Part shown: positions 1 through 6,077 of the stretch, piece after piece | Layout: every line of letters begins with the position of its first letter | Position numbering within the stretch: the first letter of the stretch is position 1 | Assembly (NCBI GenBank): GCA_937901695.1 | Contig: CALDJN010000190.1 | Coordinates: 1 to 12,819 of the forward strand | Source: an uncultured Anaerocolumna sp. | GTDB taxonomy: Bacteria > Bacillota > Clostridia > Lachnospirales > Lachnospiraceae | Reading direction: 5' to 3' | Length of the DNA stretch: 12,819 bases | Position numbers and translations under genes: made by a program | Notes under the pieces: generated by a model | Told to the model about the DNA's origin: nothing | What the model saw: only the letters and a program-made list of their open reading frames with translations | Database searches by the model: none

Positions 1-1
1 A

Positions 2-1264
2 AGGGTTTTAGAGATCAATGGTGATAAAGCCATGGTTCAGCTTTTTGAAGGATCCACAGGTATCAATCTTAAGAATACCGGTGTTCGATTTTTAGGAAGA
101 CCTCTTGAACTTGGCGTATCTCTTGATATGATTGGCAGAATCTTTGACGGTTTAGGCCGTCCTAAGGATGATGGACCTAAAATCATTCCTGATAAAAAAG
201 TCAATGTAAATGGTGTTCCAATTAATCCCGTGTCAAGAGACTATCCAGATGAATTTATTCAGACCGGTATATCCTGTATCGACGGTTTAAATACCTTAGT
301 CCGTGGACAAAAACTGCCAATATTCTCAGGTGCAGGTTTACCACATAATGAAGTTGCTGCACAGATAGCAAGGCAGGCATCTGTTATAGGTTCTAACGAG
401 AAGTTCGCAGTAGTATTTGCTGCTATGGGTATTACCTTTGAGGAAGCACAATTCTTTATTGATGACTTTACAAGAACAGGTGCAATTGACCGTACCGTTA
501 TGTTTATGAATCTGGCTAATGACCCTGCTATCGAAAGAATAACAACACCTCGTGTAGCACTAACCTGTGCTGAATATTTAGCTTTCGAGAAGGATATGCA
601 TGTACTTGTTATCTTAACGGATATGACCAACTACGCAGAAGCATTAAGAGAAATATCTGCAGCCAGAAAGGAAGTTCCAGGCAGACGTGGTTATCCAGGT
701 TATTTGTATACTGACCTTTCTCAAATATATGAAAGAGCAGGAAGAATCAAAGGAAGAAAGGGTTCTATTACACAGATTCCAATTCTGGCTATGCCGGAAG
801 ACGATATTACCCATCCAATTCCTGACTTAACAGGATACATTACAGAAGGACAGATTATTCTTTCCAGAGACTTATACAAGAGAGGTATTGAACCACCTAT
901 CAATGTTGTTCCTTCTCTATCCAGATTAAAGGATAAAGGTATTGGTAAAGGTAAAACAAGAGAAGACCATGCAAGTACCATGAACCAGATATATGCAGCA
1001 TATACCTCCGGTAGAGAAGCAAAAGAATTATCTGCTATTCTTGGTGAAAGTGCACTATCAGAAACAGATAAAGCCTTTGCACATTTTGCTGAGGAGTTTG
1101 ACGCCAGATATGTTAACCAAGGGTATTATAATAACAGGAGCATAGAAGAAACCTTAGATTTAGGATGGGATTTATTAAAACTCATTCCTAGAAGTGAATT
1201 AAAGAGAATTGATTCAAAACTCCTTGATAAATACCTTCCATTAGATGACAAAGGGGCTGAGTAG
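2..1264 (+). CDS. ntpB: V-type ATPase subunit B (5'-truncated)
   Basis: Non-catalytic B subunit of the V/A-type rotary ATPase, which alternates with catalytic A subunits in the cytoplasmic A3B3 head. The frame is open from base 2 ([10 protein letters not shown] precedes the first Met), so the gene begins outside the window; 420 residues are present against a usual ~460, so roughly 40 N-terminal residues are missing. Visible family features are the FEGSTGINL and [11 protein letters not shown] segments, the [20 protein letters not shown] block, a degenerate P-loop SGAGLPHNE in place of a true Walker A (as expected for B, not A), [29 protein letters not shown] in the nucleotide-interface region, and PSLSRL. 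The stop codon directly abuts the ATG of ntpD, so the two are translationally adjacent in one operon. The ion pumped (H+ or Na+) cannot be read from this subunit. Identification is secure. The Met at base 32 is internal, not the start. Confidence 0.96.
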   Translation, partial: RVLEINGDKAMVQLFEGSTGINLKNTGVRFLGRPLELGVSLDMIGRIFDGLGRPKDDGPKIIPDKKVNVNGVPINPVSRDYPDEFIQTGISCIDGLNTLVRGQKLPIFSGAGLPHNEVAAQIARQASVIGSNEKFAVVFAAMGITFEEAQFFIDDFTRTGAIDRTVMFMNLANDPAIERITTPRVALTCAEYLAFEKDMHVLVILTDMTNYAEALREISAARKEVPGRRGYPGYLYTDLSQIYERAGRIKGRKGSITQIPILAMPEDDITHPIPDLTGYITEGQIILSRDLYKRGIEPPINVVPSLSRLKDKGIGKGKTREDHASTMNQIYAAYTSGREAKELSAILGESALSETDKAFAHFAEEFDARYVNQGYYNNRSIEETLDLGWDLLKLIPRSELKRIDSKLLDKYLPLDDKGAE

Positions 1265-1903
1265 ATGTCAAAACTAAACGTAAACCCTACCCGTATGGAA
1301 CTTTCTAATCTAAAGAGAAGATTAGTTACTGCAAAACGTGGACATAAACTTCTTAAGGATAAGCAGGATGAATTAATGAGAAAATTCATTGAGATGATTA
1401 AGAGGAATAAGGAATTACGTGTGGAAGTAGAGAAAGAATTAAGCGAATCCTTTAAAGACTTTCTTATAGCCAGTGCAGTTATGTCTCCCCAGATGCTAGA
1501 AGAAGCAGTTGCATTTCCAAATGAAAAGGTTAACATGGACATTACCATGAAGAATATTATGAGTGTATATGTACCGGTTATGAATTTTAACAGGGAAATG
1601 CAAAAGGAAGATGAAGGCAGCATATATCCATATGGATATGCCCAGACCTCTTCAGAATTAGACGATGCAATTTTTAAACTTTATAACATCCTGCCTAAGC
1701 TTCTCCAATTAGCAGAGGTAGAAAAATCCTGTCAGTTAACAGCAGATGAAATTGAAAAGACCAGAAGAAGGGTTAATGCCCTTGAGTATCGTACAATACC
1801 TAATTTGGAAGAAACGATAAAATATATCCGAATGAAATTAGACGAAAATGAAAGAAGTACAATTACGCGTCTGATGAAGGTTAAAGATATTATAAATAAA
1901 TAA
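1265..1903 (+). CDS. ntpD: V-type ATPase subunit D
   Basis: Central-stalk subunit D of the V/A-type ATPase, the rotor shaft (gamma-like) inside the A3B3 head. The 212-residue length is normal. The N-terminus has the family signature [27 protein letters not shown], followed by a long charged helix. A middle segment (about residues 70-130, rich in Met and hydrophobics) leads to a C-terminal helix around residues 160-205 ([20 protein letters not shown], then a Lys/Glu-rich tail); the N- and C-terminal helices form the antiparallel coiled coil in this family. The ATG immediately follows the TAG of ntpB with no gap, and an AAGGGG ribosome binding site lies inside the end of ntpB. It is the last gene of its operon: a strong hairpin terminator follows within 25 bases. 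Confidence 0.96.
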   Translation: MSKLNVNPTRMELSNLKRRLVTAKRGHKLLKDKQDELMRKFIEMIKRNKELRVEVEKELSESFKDFLIASAVMSPQMLEEAVAFPNEKVNMDITMKNIMSVYVPVMNFNREMQKEDEGSIYPYGYAQTSSELDDAIFKLYNILPKLLQLAEVEKSCQLTADEIEKTRRRVNALEYRTIPNLEETIKYIRMKLDENERSTITRLMKVKDIINK

Positions 1904-1926
1904 ATATCATACAAAGATGTTTCATC

Positions 1927-1978
1927 AAAAAGAGACCTTGGAGGGTGGAAGTGTATTCCATTCTTTAAGGTCTTTTTT
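1927..1978 (+). terminator. Bidirectional intrinsic terminator after ntpD
   Basis: AGACCTT (1933-1939) pairs with AAGGTCT (1967-1973), and a second helix TGGAA/TTCCA (1946-1950 with 1956-1960) is nested inside. On the (+) strand the stem is followed by T1973-T1978. On the (-) strand the stem is followed by CTTTTTG, so it can also stop transcripts of the small (-) gene that ends at 1983. Direct sequence reading; function inferred from structure. Confidence 0.88.
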
Positions 1979-1982
1979 CATA

Positions 1983-2388
1983 TTATTTTTTATGAGAAGC
2001 AAGAGCGAACAAACAACCTAAAATAATAAAAATTATAGAATAAATAGGGTGGAAACCAAGAGGAGGAAGATTTATTACTCTTATTAATCTAACTATTATA
2101 AATGTAATATAAAGAATTAAAGTTAAGCAAATAACATATGTAAATATTTTGCGTAATGTCTTAGATATATTAATATTAACAATATTTAAAATAACAGCAG
2201 TTATAAATGCAGCAATAAAAAAATAGAAGCATGGAGTCGCAATATACTCATAAATTTTATCGAAAATAATAGAATATTTTGCTGTAGGTTTGTAATATAA
2301 TGCATTTTGATAATAATTTATATAGATTAAACTTATCAAAGAAATTATAGCGTAGACCGAATCAAAATCTTATTGCCTTTTTTTTCAT
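1983..2388 (-). pseudogene. Small multi-pass membrane protein, frameshifted near its start
   Basis: I do not recognise a family. The long open frame (1983-2339) gives 118 residues from a TTG with no ribosome binding site. A proper start lies upstream: ATG at 2388 preceded by GGGAGGAG, but it reads MKKKAIRF and hits TGA at once. Removing one T from the TTTT run (on the (+) strand, AAAA at 2364-2367) joins it to DSVYAIISLISLIYINYYQN and restores a protein of about 133 residues. The restored product has about four hydrophobic segments: near the start (VYAIISLISLIYI), FFIAAFITAVILNIV, YVICLTLILYITFIIV and IYSIIFIILGCLFALAS, with a Lys/His tail. The fact that the repair completes a first membrane segment supports a real gene carrying a one-base indel; a sequencing error or slippage is equally possible. 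A TATAAT-like promoter lies upstream and the shared terminator sits directly after the stop. Confidence 0.55.
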
Positions 2389-2430
2389 TAATATCTCCTC
2401 CCTCTATCTAAGTCTTATATTATGTCTTTT

Positions 2431-2459
2431 ATTATACCATATAATACCATAATTAAGTG
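2431..2459 (-). promoter_or_regulatory. Putative promoter of the small membrane protein gene
   Basis: On the (-) strand a perfect TATAAT lies at 2436-2431, about 40 bases before the ATG at 2388. The -35 region is weak (CACTTA at 2459-2454 with a 17-base spacer), so confidence is moderate. The GGGAGGAG ribosome binding site sits between this promoter and the ATG. Confidence 0.5.
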
Positions 2460-2516
2460 AATTTGTAAATAGTAAACAGTAAAGAAGTGTAAGGAATCAA
2501 TATAACTTGGATTTTC

Positions 2517-2546
2517 TTGACATACTACCAATATATGGTGTAAAAT
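2517..2546 (+). promoter_or_regulatory. Orphan sigma-A-type promoter
   Basis: TTGACA at 2517-2522 and TAAAAT at 2541-2546 with an 18-base spacer, reading rightward into the gap before the convergent ilvN end. No convincing gene follows; the only ORF downstream is the short one at 2554-2664. The promoter may make a small RNA or a very small protein. Confidence 0.5.
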
Positions 2547-2553
2547 ACTTTAA

Positions 2554-2664
2554 ATGAGGATGAATGCATTCATAATAAATGAAAAAGAAAATAAAGCAAA
2601 ACAGATTAATAATTATTTCAACTATATCGTTCTTTATGGTGATAGAATAAATCAATATCTATAA
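2554..2664 (+). CDS. Possible 36-codon small ORF
   Basis: An open frame of 36 codons starts just after the orphan promoter and ends TAA-TAG: it begins MRMNAFIINEKENKAKQINN and finishes with an aromatic segment (YFNYIVLYGDRINQYL). There is no clear ribosome binding site at correct distance before either ATG (2554 or 2560), and composition alone could explain a frame this short in such AT-rich DNA. Its support is position: promoter at 2517-2546, ORF, then an inverted repeat at 2667-2716. No family recognised. The alternative is a non-coding transcript. Confidence 0.2.
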   Translation: MRMNAFIINEKENKAKQINNYFNYIVLYGDRINQYL

Positions 2665-2666
2665 TA

Positions 2667-2716
2667 GAATAGAGCCTGTAACAATTGCTGAAACTCTTGC
2701 TACAGGTCATCTATTC
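2667..2716 (-). terminator. Inverted repeat behind ilvN, probable terminator
   Basis: GAATAGA (2667-2673) pairs with TCTATTC (2710-2716), and CCTGTA (2675-2680) pairs with TACAGG (2701-2706), giving about 13 base pairs with a small bulge and a 20-base loop. It lies 42 bases past the ilvN stop. Neither flank has an uninterrupted T-run (the (-) side is U-rich but broken), so it is a weak intrinsic terminator or a 3' protective hairpin. It would also end a rightward transcript from 2517. Confidence 0.45.
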
Positions 2717-2758
2717 CGTTCTTAATGTATATCCAGTTTTTTGAAATGAATCAAATTG

Positions 2759-3256
2759 TTACCTGTCTGACATACTGATGGATTCAATAGCAACACTGCC
2801 ACCCCGAACTACTTCCACATTCCTAAACTGGCGGGTAAGAAGTTTTATAATATCATTATTTTTGGTTTCTGTGTGAACACATTCTAACAGTATGCTATCT
2901 GCGCCATAATCCACAACAGAGGCATGAAATACACTGGCAATTTGAAATATTTCGTTCATTTCCTGTTTGGAGCAATTCTTAATTTTTACAAATAATATTT
3001 CCTTCATATGTGTTGGAATCGTAGTAAAATCTAATACTTTTATAACTTCAACCATTCGGTTTAACTGTTTTTGTATTTGTTCAAAGGTAATATCATCACT
3101 GTTTAAACCTATAGTAATTCTGGATACCGTTGGGTCTTCCGTAGTTCCAACAGTTAAGCTTTCTAAATTATAAGATTTACCTGAAAATAACCCAGATATT
3201 TTGGCTAAGACACCCACATCATTTTCTACATATAATGAAATCCATCTTTTTTTCAT
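2759..3256 (-). CDS. ilvN: Acetolactate synthase, small (regulatory) subunit
   Basis: Regulatory subunit of acetohydroxyacid synthase; in this family it activates the catalytic subunit and confers valine feedback inhibition. The 165-residue length is typical of the short IlvN/IlvH form. The N-terminal ACT domain (about residues 4-75) is clear: WISLYVENDVGVLAKISGLFSGKSYNLESLTVGTTEDPTVSRITI, where the Asn/Gly-rich loop binds valine in characterised relatives. The C-terminal domain (about 80-160) carries the KEILFVKI start and the VVDYGADSILLECVHTETK stretch. An AAGAGGT ribosome binding site lies 7 bases before the ATG, and the gene follows ilvB by 50 bases, so it is the second gene of the ilvBN operon. 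ilvC, ilvD and leu genes, which often follow, are absent here. Confidence 0.95.
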   Translation of the reverse strand: MKKRWISLYVENDVGVLAKISGLFSGKSYNLESLTVGTTEDPTVSRITIGLNSDDITFEQIQKQLNRMVEVIKVLDFTTIPTHMKEILFVKIKNCSKQEMNEIFQIASVFHASVVDYGADSILLECVHTETKNNDIIKLLTRQFRNVEVVRGGSVAIESISMSDR

Positions 3257-3306
3257 AGAATACCTCTTTTCTACTTATTATTTTGCTTAATAACTAAATG
3301 CGAATT

Positions 3307-5076
3307 TTAGCAGTCAAGTATCATTTCGCTTAATGGTTTTCCGCCTTGTACCATAGGAAGAACGATTTCTTCACTATCAATCATAAATTCAATAATAGTT
3401 GGAGCTTTTTTGTTTTCCATAGCCTGAAGGAAAGCGCTTCTGATATCTTCTTCATTCTCTACCCGAATTCCATATGCACCATAACTTTCCGCTAATTTAA
3501 CAAAGTCAGGGGAATAAGCAGGACAAGAGCTGCTTACTCCAGAACTGTCTGTTCCGGAGCTGTTTGCCTCGGAAATGTTTAATCCGCTGCAATGGGACTT
3601 GCAGTTTTTACCTCCTCTTAGGCAGGTAGAAGAGTAACGTTTACCATAGAATAATTTCTGCCACTGTCTAACCATACCCAGACAGCTATTATTGAAGATA
3701 CATAGTATTAAAGGTAATTCCCATGCCACAGCAGTAGCCATTTCCTGAATATTCATCTGCATTCCTCCGTCCCCTGAGATACAGATTACTGTTTTATCCG
3801 GATTGCCAAACTGTGCACCAATGGCTGCCGGAAACCCATATCCCATAGTTCCAAGCCCACCTGAGGTTAGCAATTGTTTATATTCGTTCATTTCCAGGTA
3901 TTGGGTGGTCCACATTTGGTGCTGGCCTACATCGGTAACTACAATAGATTCAGAAAATGTTTCATTTATTGTGTTAATAATCTTTTCAGGAGTGACTCCT
4001 GAGTTTATGGTCATTTTCAAAGGATATTCTTTTTTCCATTGGAATATCTGAGTATTCCAGGATTCGGTGTGGCACCTTTTTACTTCCAGTAACATTTTTT
4101 CAATTGCTTGTTTTGCATCGGATACGATTGGTATATCTACAACAATATTTTTAGAAATGGAGGCAGAATCAATGTCAATGTGAACGATTTTGGCATTTGG
4201 TGCAAATTCACCAAGCTTGCCGGTGATTCTGTCATTGAATCTGGTTCCGATGGAAAATAGTAAGTCACATTCATGAACTGCCTTATTGGCAGCATAGATA
4301 CCATGCATTCCGATGTTGCCGATATATAAAGGGTGAGTGGTATCAATGGAACCTCTTCCCATTATAGTAGTAACTGCAGGAACATTGGTTAATTCTACAA
4401 GTCTTGTAAATTCCTTATTTGCTTTTGATATATTTACACCGCCGCCGGCAAGAAATATTGGTTTCTTTGCATTATGAAGCATATCCAGCGCTTTTTTCAG
4501 CTGTCCCATGTGAACTTTTGAATTCGGTTTATAACCTCGGATATTTACCTCTTTCGGATAAAAATCACTTCCCAGTTCCAGCATAATATCCTTTGGAAGG
4601 TCAACAACAACTGGACCTGGTTTCCCAGTACTTGCAATGTAGAAAGCCTCTTTAATAATTCTGCCAAGGTCTTCTCTATTTCGTACGGTTATACCATATT
4701 TGCAGATACTTCTTGTAATTCCTATGATATCTACTTCCTGAAAGGCATCGTTACCAATTAATCCGGTAGGTACCTGGCCGGTAAAACAAACTAAAGGAAC
4801 ACTGTCATAATTGGCAGTTGCTATTCCGGTAACCAGATTGGTTGCTCCTGGACCGCTGGTTACCAGGCAAACACCCACTTTACCAGTGGAACGTGCATAT
4901 CCATCTGCAGCATGAATAAGTCCTTGTTCATGACGGGGCAGAATAACTTCAATATCATCTTGCTTATACAATTCATCGAATATGTCTATAGCATATCCGC
5001 CGGGATAACCGAATAAAGTGGTGATTCCCTCCTCTTTTAATGCTTTTACAAATAGTTCTGTTCCTCTTATCTTCAT
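3307..5076 (-). CDS. ilvB: Acetolactate synthase, large (catalytic) subunit
   Basis: ThDP- and FAD-dependent acetohydroxyacid synthase: condenses two pyruvates to acetolactate, or pyruvate with 2-oxobutyrate, the first common step to valine, leucine and isoleucine. The N-terminal Pyr domain (about 1-170) has YPGG and the catalytic Glu50 in RHEQG; the middle domain (about 190-335) has GGGVN and IGTRFNDR; the C-terminal PP domain has GQHQMW, GGLGTMGYG, and the ThDP/Mg motif GDGGMQMNIQEM ending in NN. At 589 residues it exceeds the usual 550-560 because about 34 residues (488-521, bases 3514-3615), rich in Ser, Gly and Cys, sit between FYGKRYSST and SPDFVKLAESYG, inside the mobile active-site loop. 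No stop or frame break is present. The start has AAAGGAG 9 bases upstream. Expression is controlled by the T-box leader in front. Confidence 0.96.
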   Translation of the reverse strand: MKIRGTELFVKALKEEGITTLFGYPGGYAIDIFDELYKQDDIEVILPRHEQGLIHAADGYARSTGKVGVCLVTSGPGATNLVTGIATANYDSVPLVCFTGQVPTGLIGNDAFQEVDIIGITRSICKYGITVRNREDLGRIIKEAFYIASTGKPGPVVVDLPKDIMLELGSDFYPKEVNIRGYKPNSKVHMGQLKKALDMLHNAKKPIFLAGGGVNISKANKEFTRLVELTNVPAVTTIMGRGSIDTTHPLYIGNIGMHGIYAANKAVHECDLLFSIGTRFNDRITGKLGEFAPNAKIVHIDIDSASISKNIVVDIPIVSDAKQAIEKMLLEVKRCHTESWNTQIFQWKKEYPLKMTINSGVTPEKIINTINETFSESIVVTDVGQHQMWTTQYLEMNEYKQLLTSGGLGTMGYGFPAAIGAQFGNPDKTVICISGDGGMQMNIQEMATAVAWELPLILCIFNNSCLGMVRQWQKLFYGKRYSSTCLRGGKNCKSHCSGLNISEANSSGTDSSGVSSSCPAYSPDFVKLAESYGAYGIRVENEEDIRSAFLQAMENKKAPTIIEFMIDSEEIVLPMVQGGKPLSEMILDC

Positions 5077-5116
5077 ATAATGGCTCCTTTCCGAAAAAAA
5101 TAAATAAAAAGGTAAT

Positions 5117-5151
5117 AAAAAAGCCCTAAGCTAATAATATTAGCTTAGGGC
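5117..5151 (-). terminator. T-box attenuator terminator of ilvB
   Basis: GCCCTAAGCTAATA (5123-5136) is complementary to TATTAGCTTAGGGC (5138-5151), so a helix of 12 or more base pairs closes on a short A/T loop. On the (-) strand it is followed by six T's (5122-5117), then 40 bases to the ilvB ATG. It is the default OFF structure of the leader; the T-box sequence upstream can form the competing antiterminator when uncharged tRNA binds. Confidence 0.92.
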
Positions 5152-5488
5152 GAACCTTGCGTCCGTGTTACCACCTAAATTCAAAGATTTCTCTTTGCTC
5201 TCTGTCAGTACGGGATTTAATAAAATGATGAGTCCTGTTATCCGATACTGCTTTCCTTTTAACGGCGGAAACTCCGGTGAAGTCTACTAAAGTTACTCAC
5301 TTGTTCGGTTCACAGCTCAAAGGCTACTTCCAAGGCTTTTGCCTAAGTATGTCATGGACGAACAACTTAATTGTATTGTCCTGACATTCTTTACTCCCTC
5401 CACGAAGATTTCCACCAACCATCTTCTCTCTGTGCATTTGGCGAGTATGTACTTCTCCTTATCAACGCTTTTATCTTTTTTTATTAAT
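5117..5488 (-). ncRNA. T-box riboswitch leader of ilvBN, probable valine specifier
   Basis: A leader of about 370 nt on the (-) strand. The T-box core AGGTGGTAACACGGAC lies at 5176-5161; its UGGU (5173-5170) is complementary to a tRNA ACCA end, which needs discriminator A as in tRNA-Val. Stem I landmarks are AGTA at 5453-5450, an AGAGA bulge at 5431-5427, and a GGTGG loop at 5416-5412. TACTC before and GAGTA after flank the specifier loop. By alignment with the layout I know from glyQS (GAA-N-codon-A), the loop reads GAA-T-GTC-A with GTC at 5385-5383, a valine codon with the C-ending bias usual in T-boxes. The class is certain; the specifier is inferred from my manual folding. Uncharged tRNA would disrupt the terminator at 5117-5151 and allow ilvBN transcription. 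Confidence 0.93.
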
Positions 5489-5495
5489 TTTTGTT

Positions 5496-5524
5496 ATTAT
5501 AGCAAGATTCAATTTAGATGTCAA
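5496..5524 (-). promoter_or_regulatory. Promoter of the ilvBN T-box transcript
   Basis: Perfect consensus on the (-) strand: TTGACA (5524-5519), a 17-base spacer, and TATAAT (5501-5496). The predicted transcription start is near 5488. A perfect promoter suggests constant strong initiation, with control left to the T-box. Confidence 0.9.
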
Positions 5525-5561
5525 TAACTTTTTACATTATTGGTACATTTTTATACTCTAT

Positions 5562-5585
5562 ACTTTGTTAAAGAATATACAAAGT
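5562..5585. promoter_or_regulatory. Dyad between the divergent ilv and gcv promoters
   Basis: ACTTTGT (5562-5568) and ACAAAGT (5579-5585) form a perfect 7-base inverted repeat with a 10-base spacer, flanked by GGTACA and TGTACA. It lies centrally between the two promoters, a position suited to an operator, but it matches no operator I can name and the surrounding DNA is very AT-rich. It could be chance. Confidence 0.25.
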
Positions 5586-5639
5586 GTACAAAAATAATTA
5601 ATAAAATAAAATGGTTTCAGTAGATATAACTAAAGACTA

Positions 5640-5668
5640 TTGACTTTCCATTATTTCCATATTATAAT
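5640..5668 (+). promoter_or_regulatory. Promoter of the gcv operon
   Basis: TTGACT (5640-5645), a 17-base spacer, and TATAAT (5663-5668), near consensus. It would start transcription around 5675, immediately before the glycine riboswitch. Confidence 0.88.
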
Positions 5669-5675
5669 GATAGAA

Positions 5676-5870
5676 AATCGGTTGAAGGATTTGGGAGAGA
5701 CTGTTGAAGAATTTTAAGAAAACAGCGCCGAAGGTGATTCGCAATAACTCTCAGGCAAAAGGACCAGGTCTGGACGATACTCTGGAAAGCCATATTGGCA
5801 CCGACGAAGCAACTCTATGCTGTATGTGTATGTGCAATATAGAAGAATCTTTCAGGTAAATCAACAGAGG
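5676..5870 (+). ncRNA. Tandem glycine riboswitch (gcvT motif)
   Basis: Two glycine aptamers in the usual tandem order. Aptamer 1: P1 from GATTTGG (5688-5694) with CCAGGTC (5764-5770), GGGAGAGAC, GCGCCGAAGG, and CTCTCAGGCAAAAGGAC. Aptamer 2: P1 from CTCTG (5780-5784) with CAGAG (5865-5869), CACCGACGAAGCAA, and TTTCAGGTAAA. The B. subtilis gcvT riboswitch has the same order of blocks. Aptamer 2 is degenerate where AAAAGGAC is expected: it reads AAATCAAC. The 3' strand of aptamer 2 P1 overlaps the left arm of the following terminator (5868-5869), so glycine binding should oppose termination and turn the operon on. Function is known for the family; the ON direction is inferred from the overlap and from relatives. 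Confidence 0.93.
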
Positions 5871-5902
5871 CGTATTGGTTTAAATCAGTATGCCTTTTTT
5901 TT
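5868..5902 (+). terminator. Terminator of the glycine riboswitch
   Basis: AGGCGTATTG (5868-5877) pairs with CAGTATGCCT (5886-5895), ten pairs including two G-T wobbles, followed by T5895-T5902. It is the expression platform that decides read-through into gcvT. Confidence 0.9.
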
Positions 5903-5906
5903 ATAC

Positions 5907-5981
5907 AAATCCATCAGGATTTAACCCTGCTGGATTTAACCCTGTTGGATTCACTCTTTAGAAATTTAATCCGGCAGGATT
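5907..5981 (+). repeat. GGATT repeat cluster in the gcvT leader
   Basis: Two tandem 15-base copies (5917-5931 and 5932-5946: GGATTTAACCCTGCT, then the same with TT at the end) are followed by diverged copies at 5947 and 5977. At each edge is a small hairpin: AAATCC-ATCA-GGATTT (5907-5922) and AATCC-GGCA-GGATT (5968-5981). The cluster lies between the riboswitch terminator and the gcvT ribosome binding site. The remaining bases to 6066 hold nothing I can identify. Confidence 0.7.
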
Positions 5982-6077
5982 CGTATTACCTTCTTCTATA
6001 AAAAGCACTGATTAACAAGAACCAAAAGAACTATTAAGACATATCCTAAAAAGGAAGACCTAGAAAAGGAGGATTTT

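Noticed and set aside
32..34. ATG at base 32 as the start of ntpB
   Set aside because: The reading frame continues upstream to base 2 with family-like residues, so this Met is internal and the gene is cut by the window edge.
1126..1623. Long antisense open frames opposite ntpB/ntpD and other genes
   Set aside because: They mirror real coding frames, lack ribosome binding sites and show no family features.
5339..5527. Open frame of 62 codons on the (+) strand
   Set aside because: It lies entirely within the antisense of the T-box leader and its promoter; no ribosome binding site and no family features.
5640..5668. A gcv promoter acting without the riboswitch
   Set aside because: The only consensus promoter ahead of gcvT lies before the riboswitch; I see no good one between 5903 and 6066.
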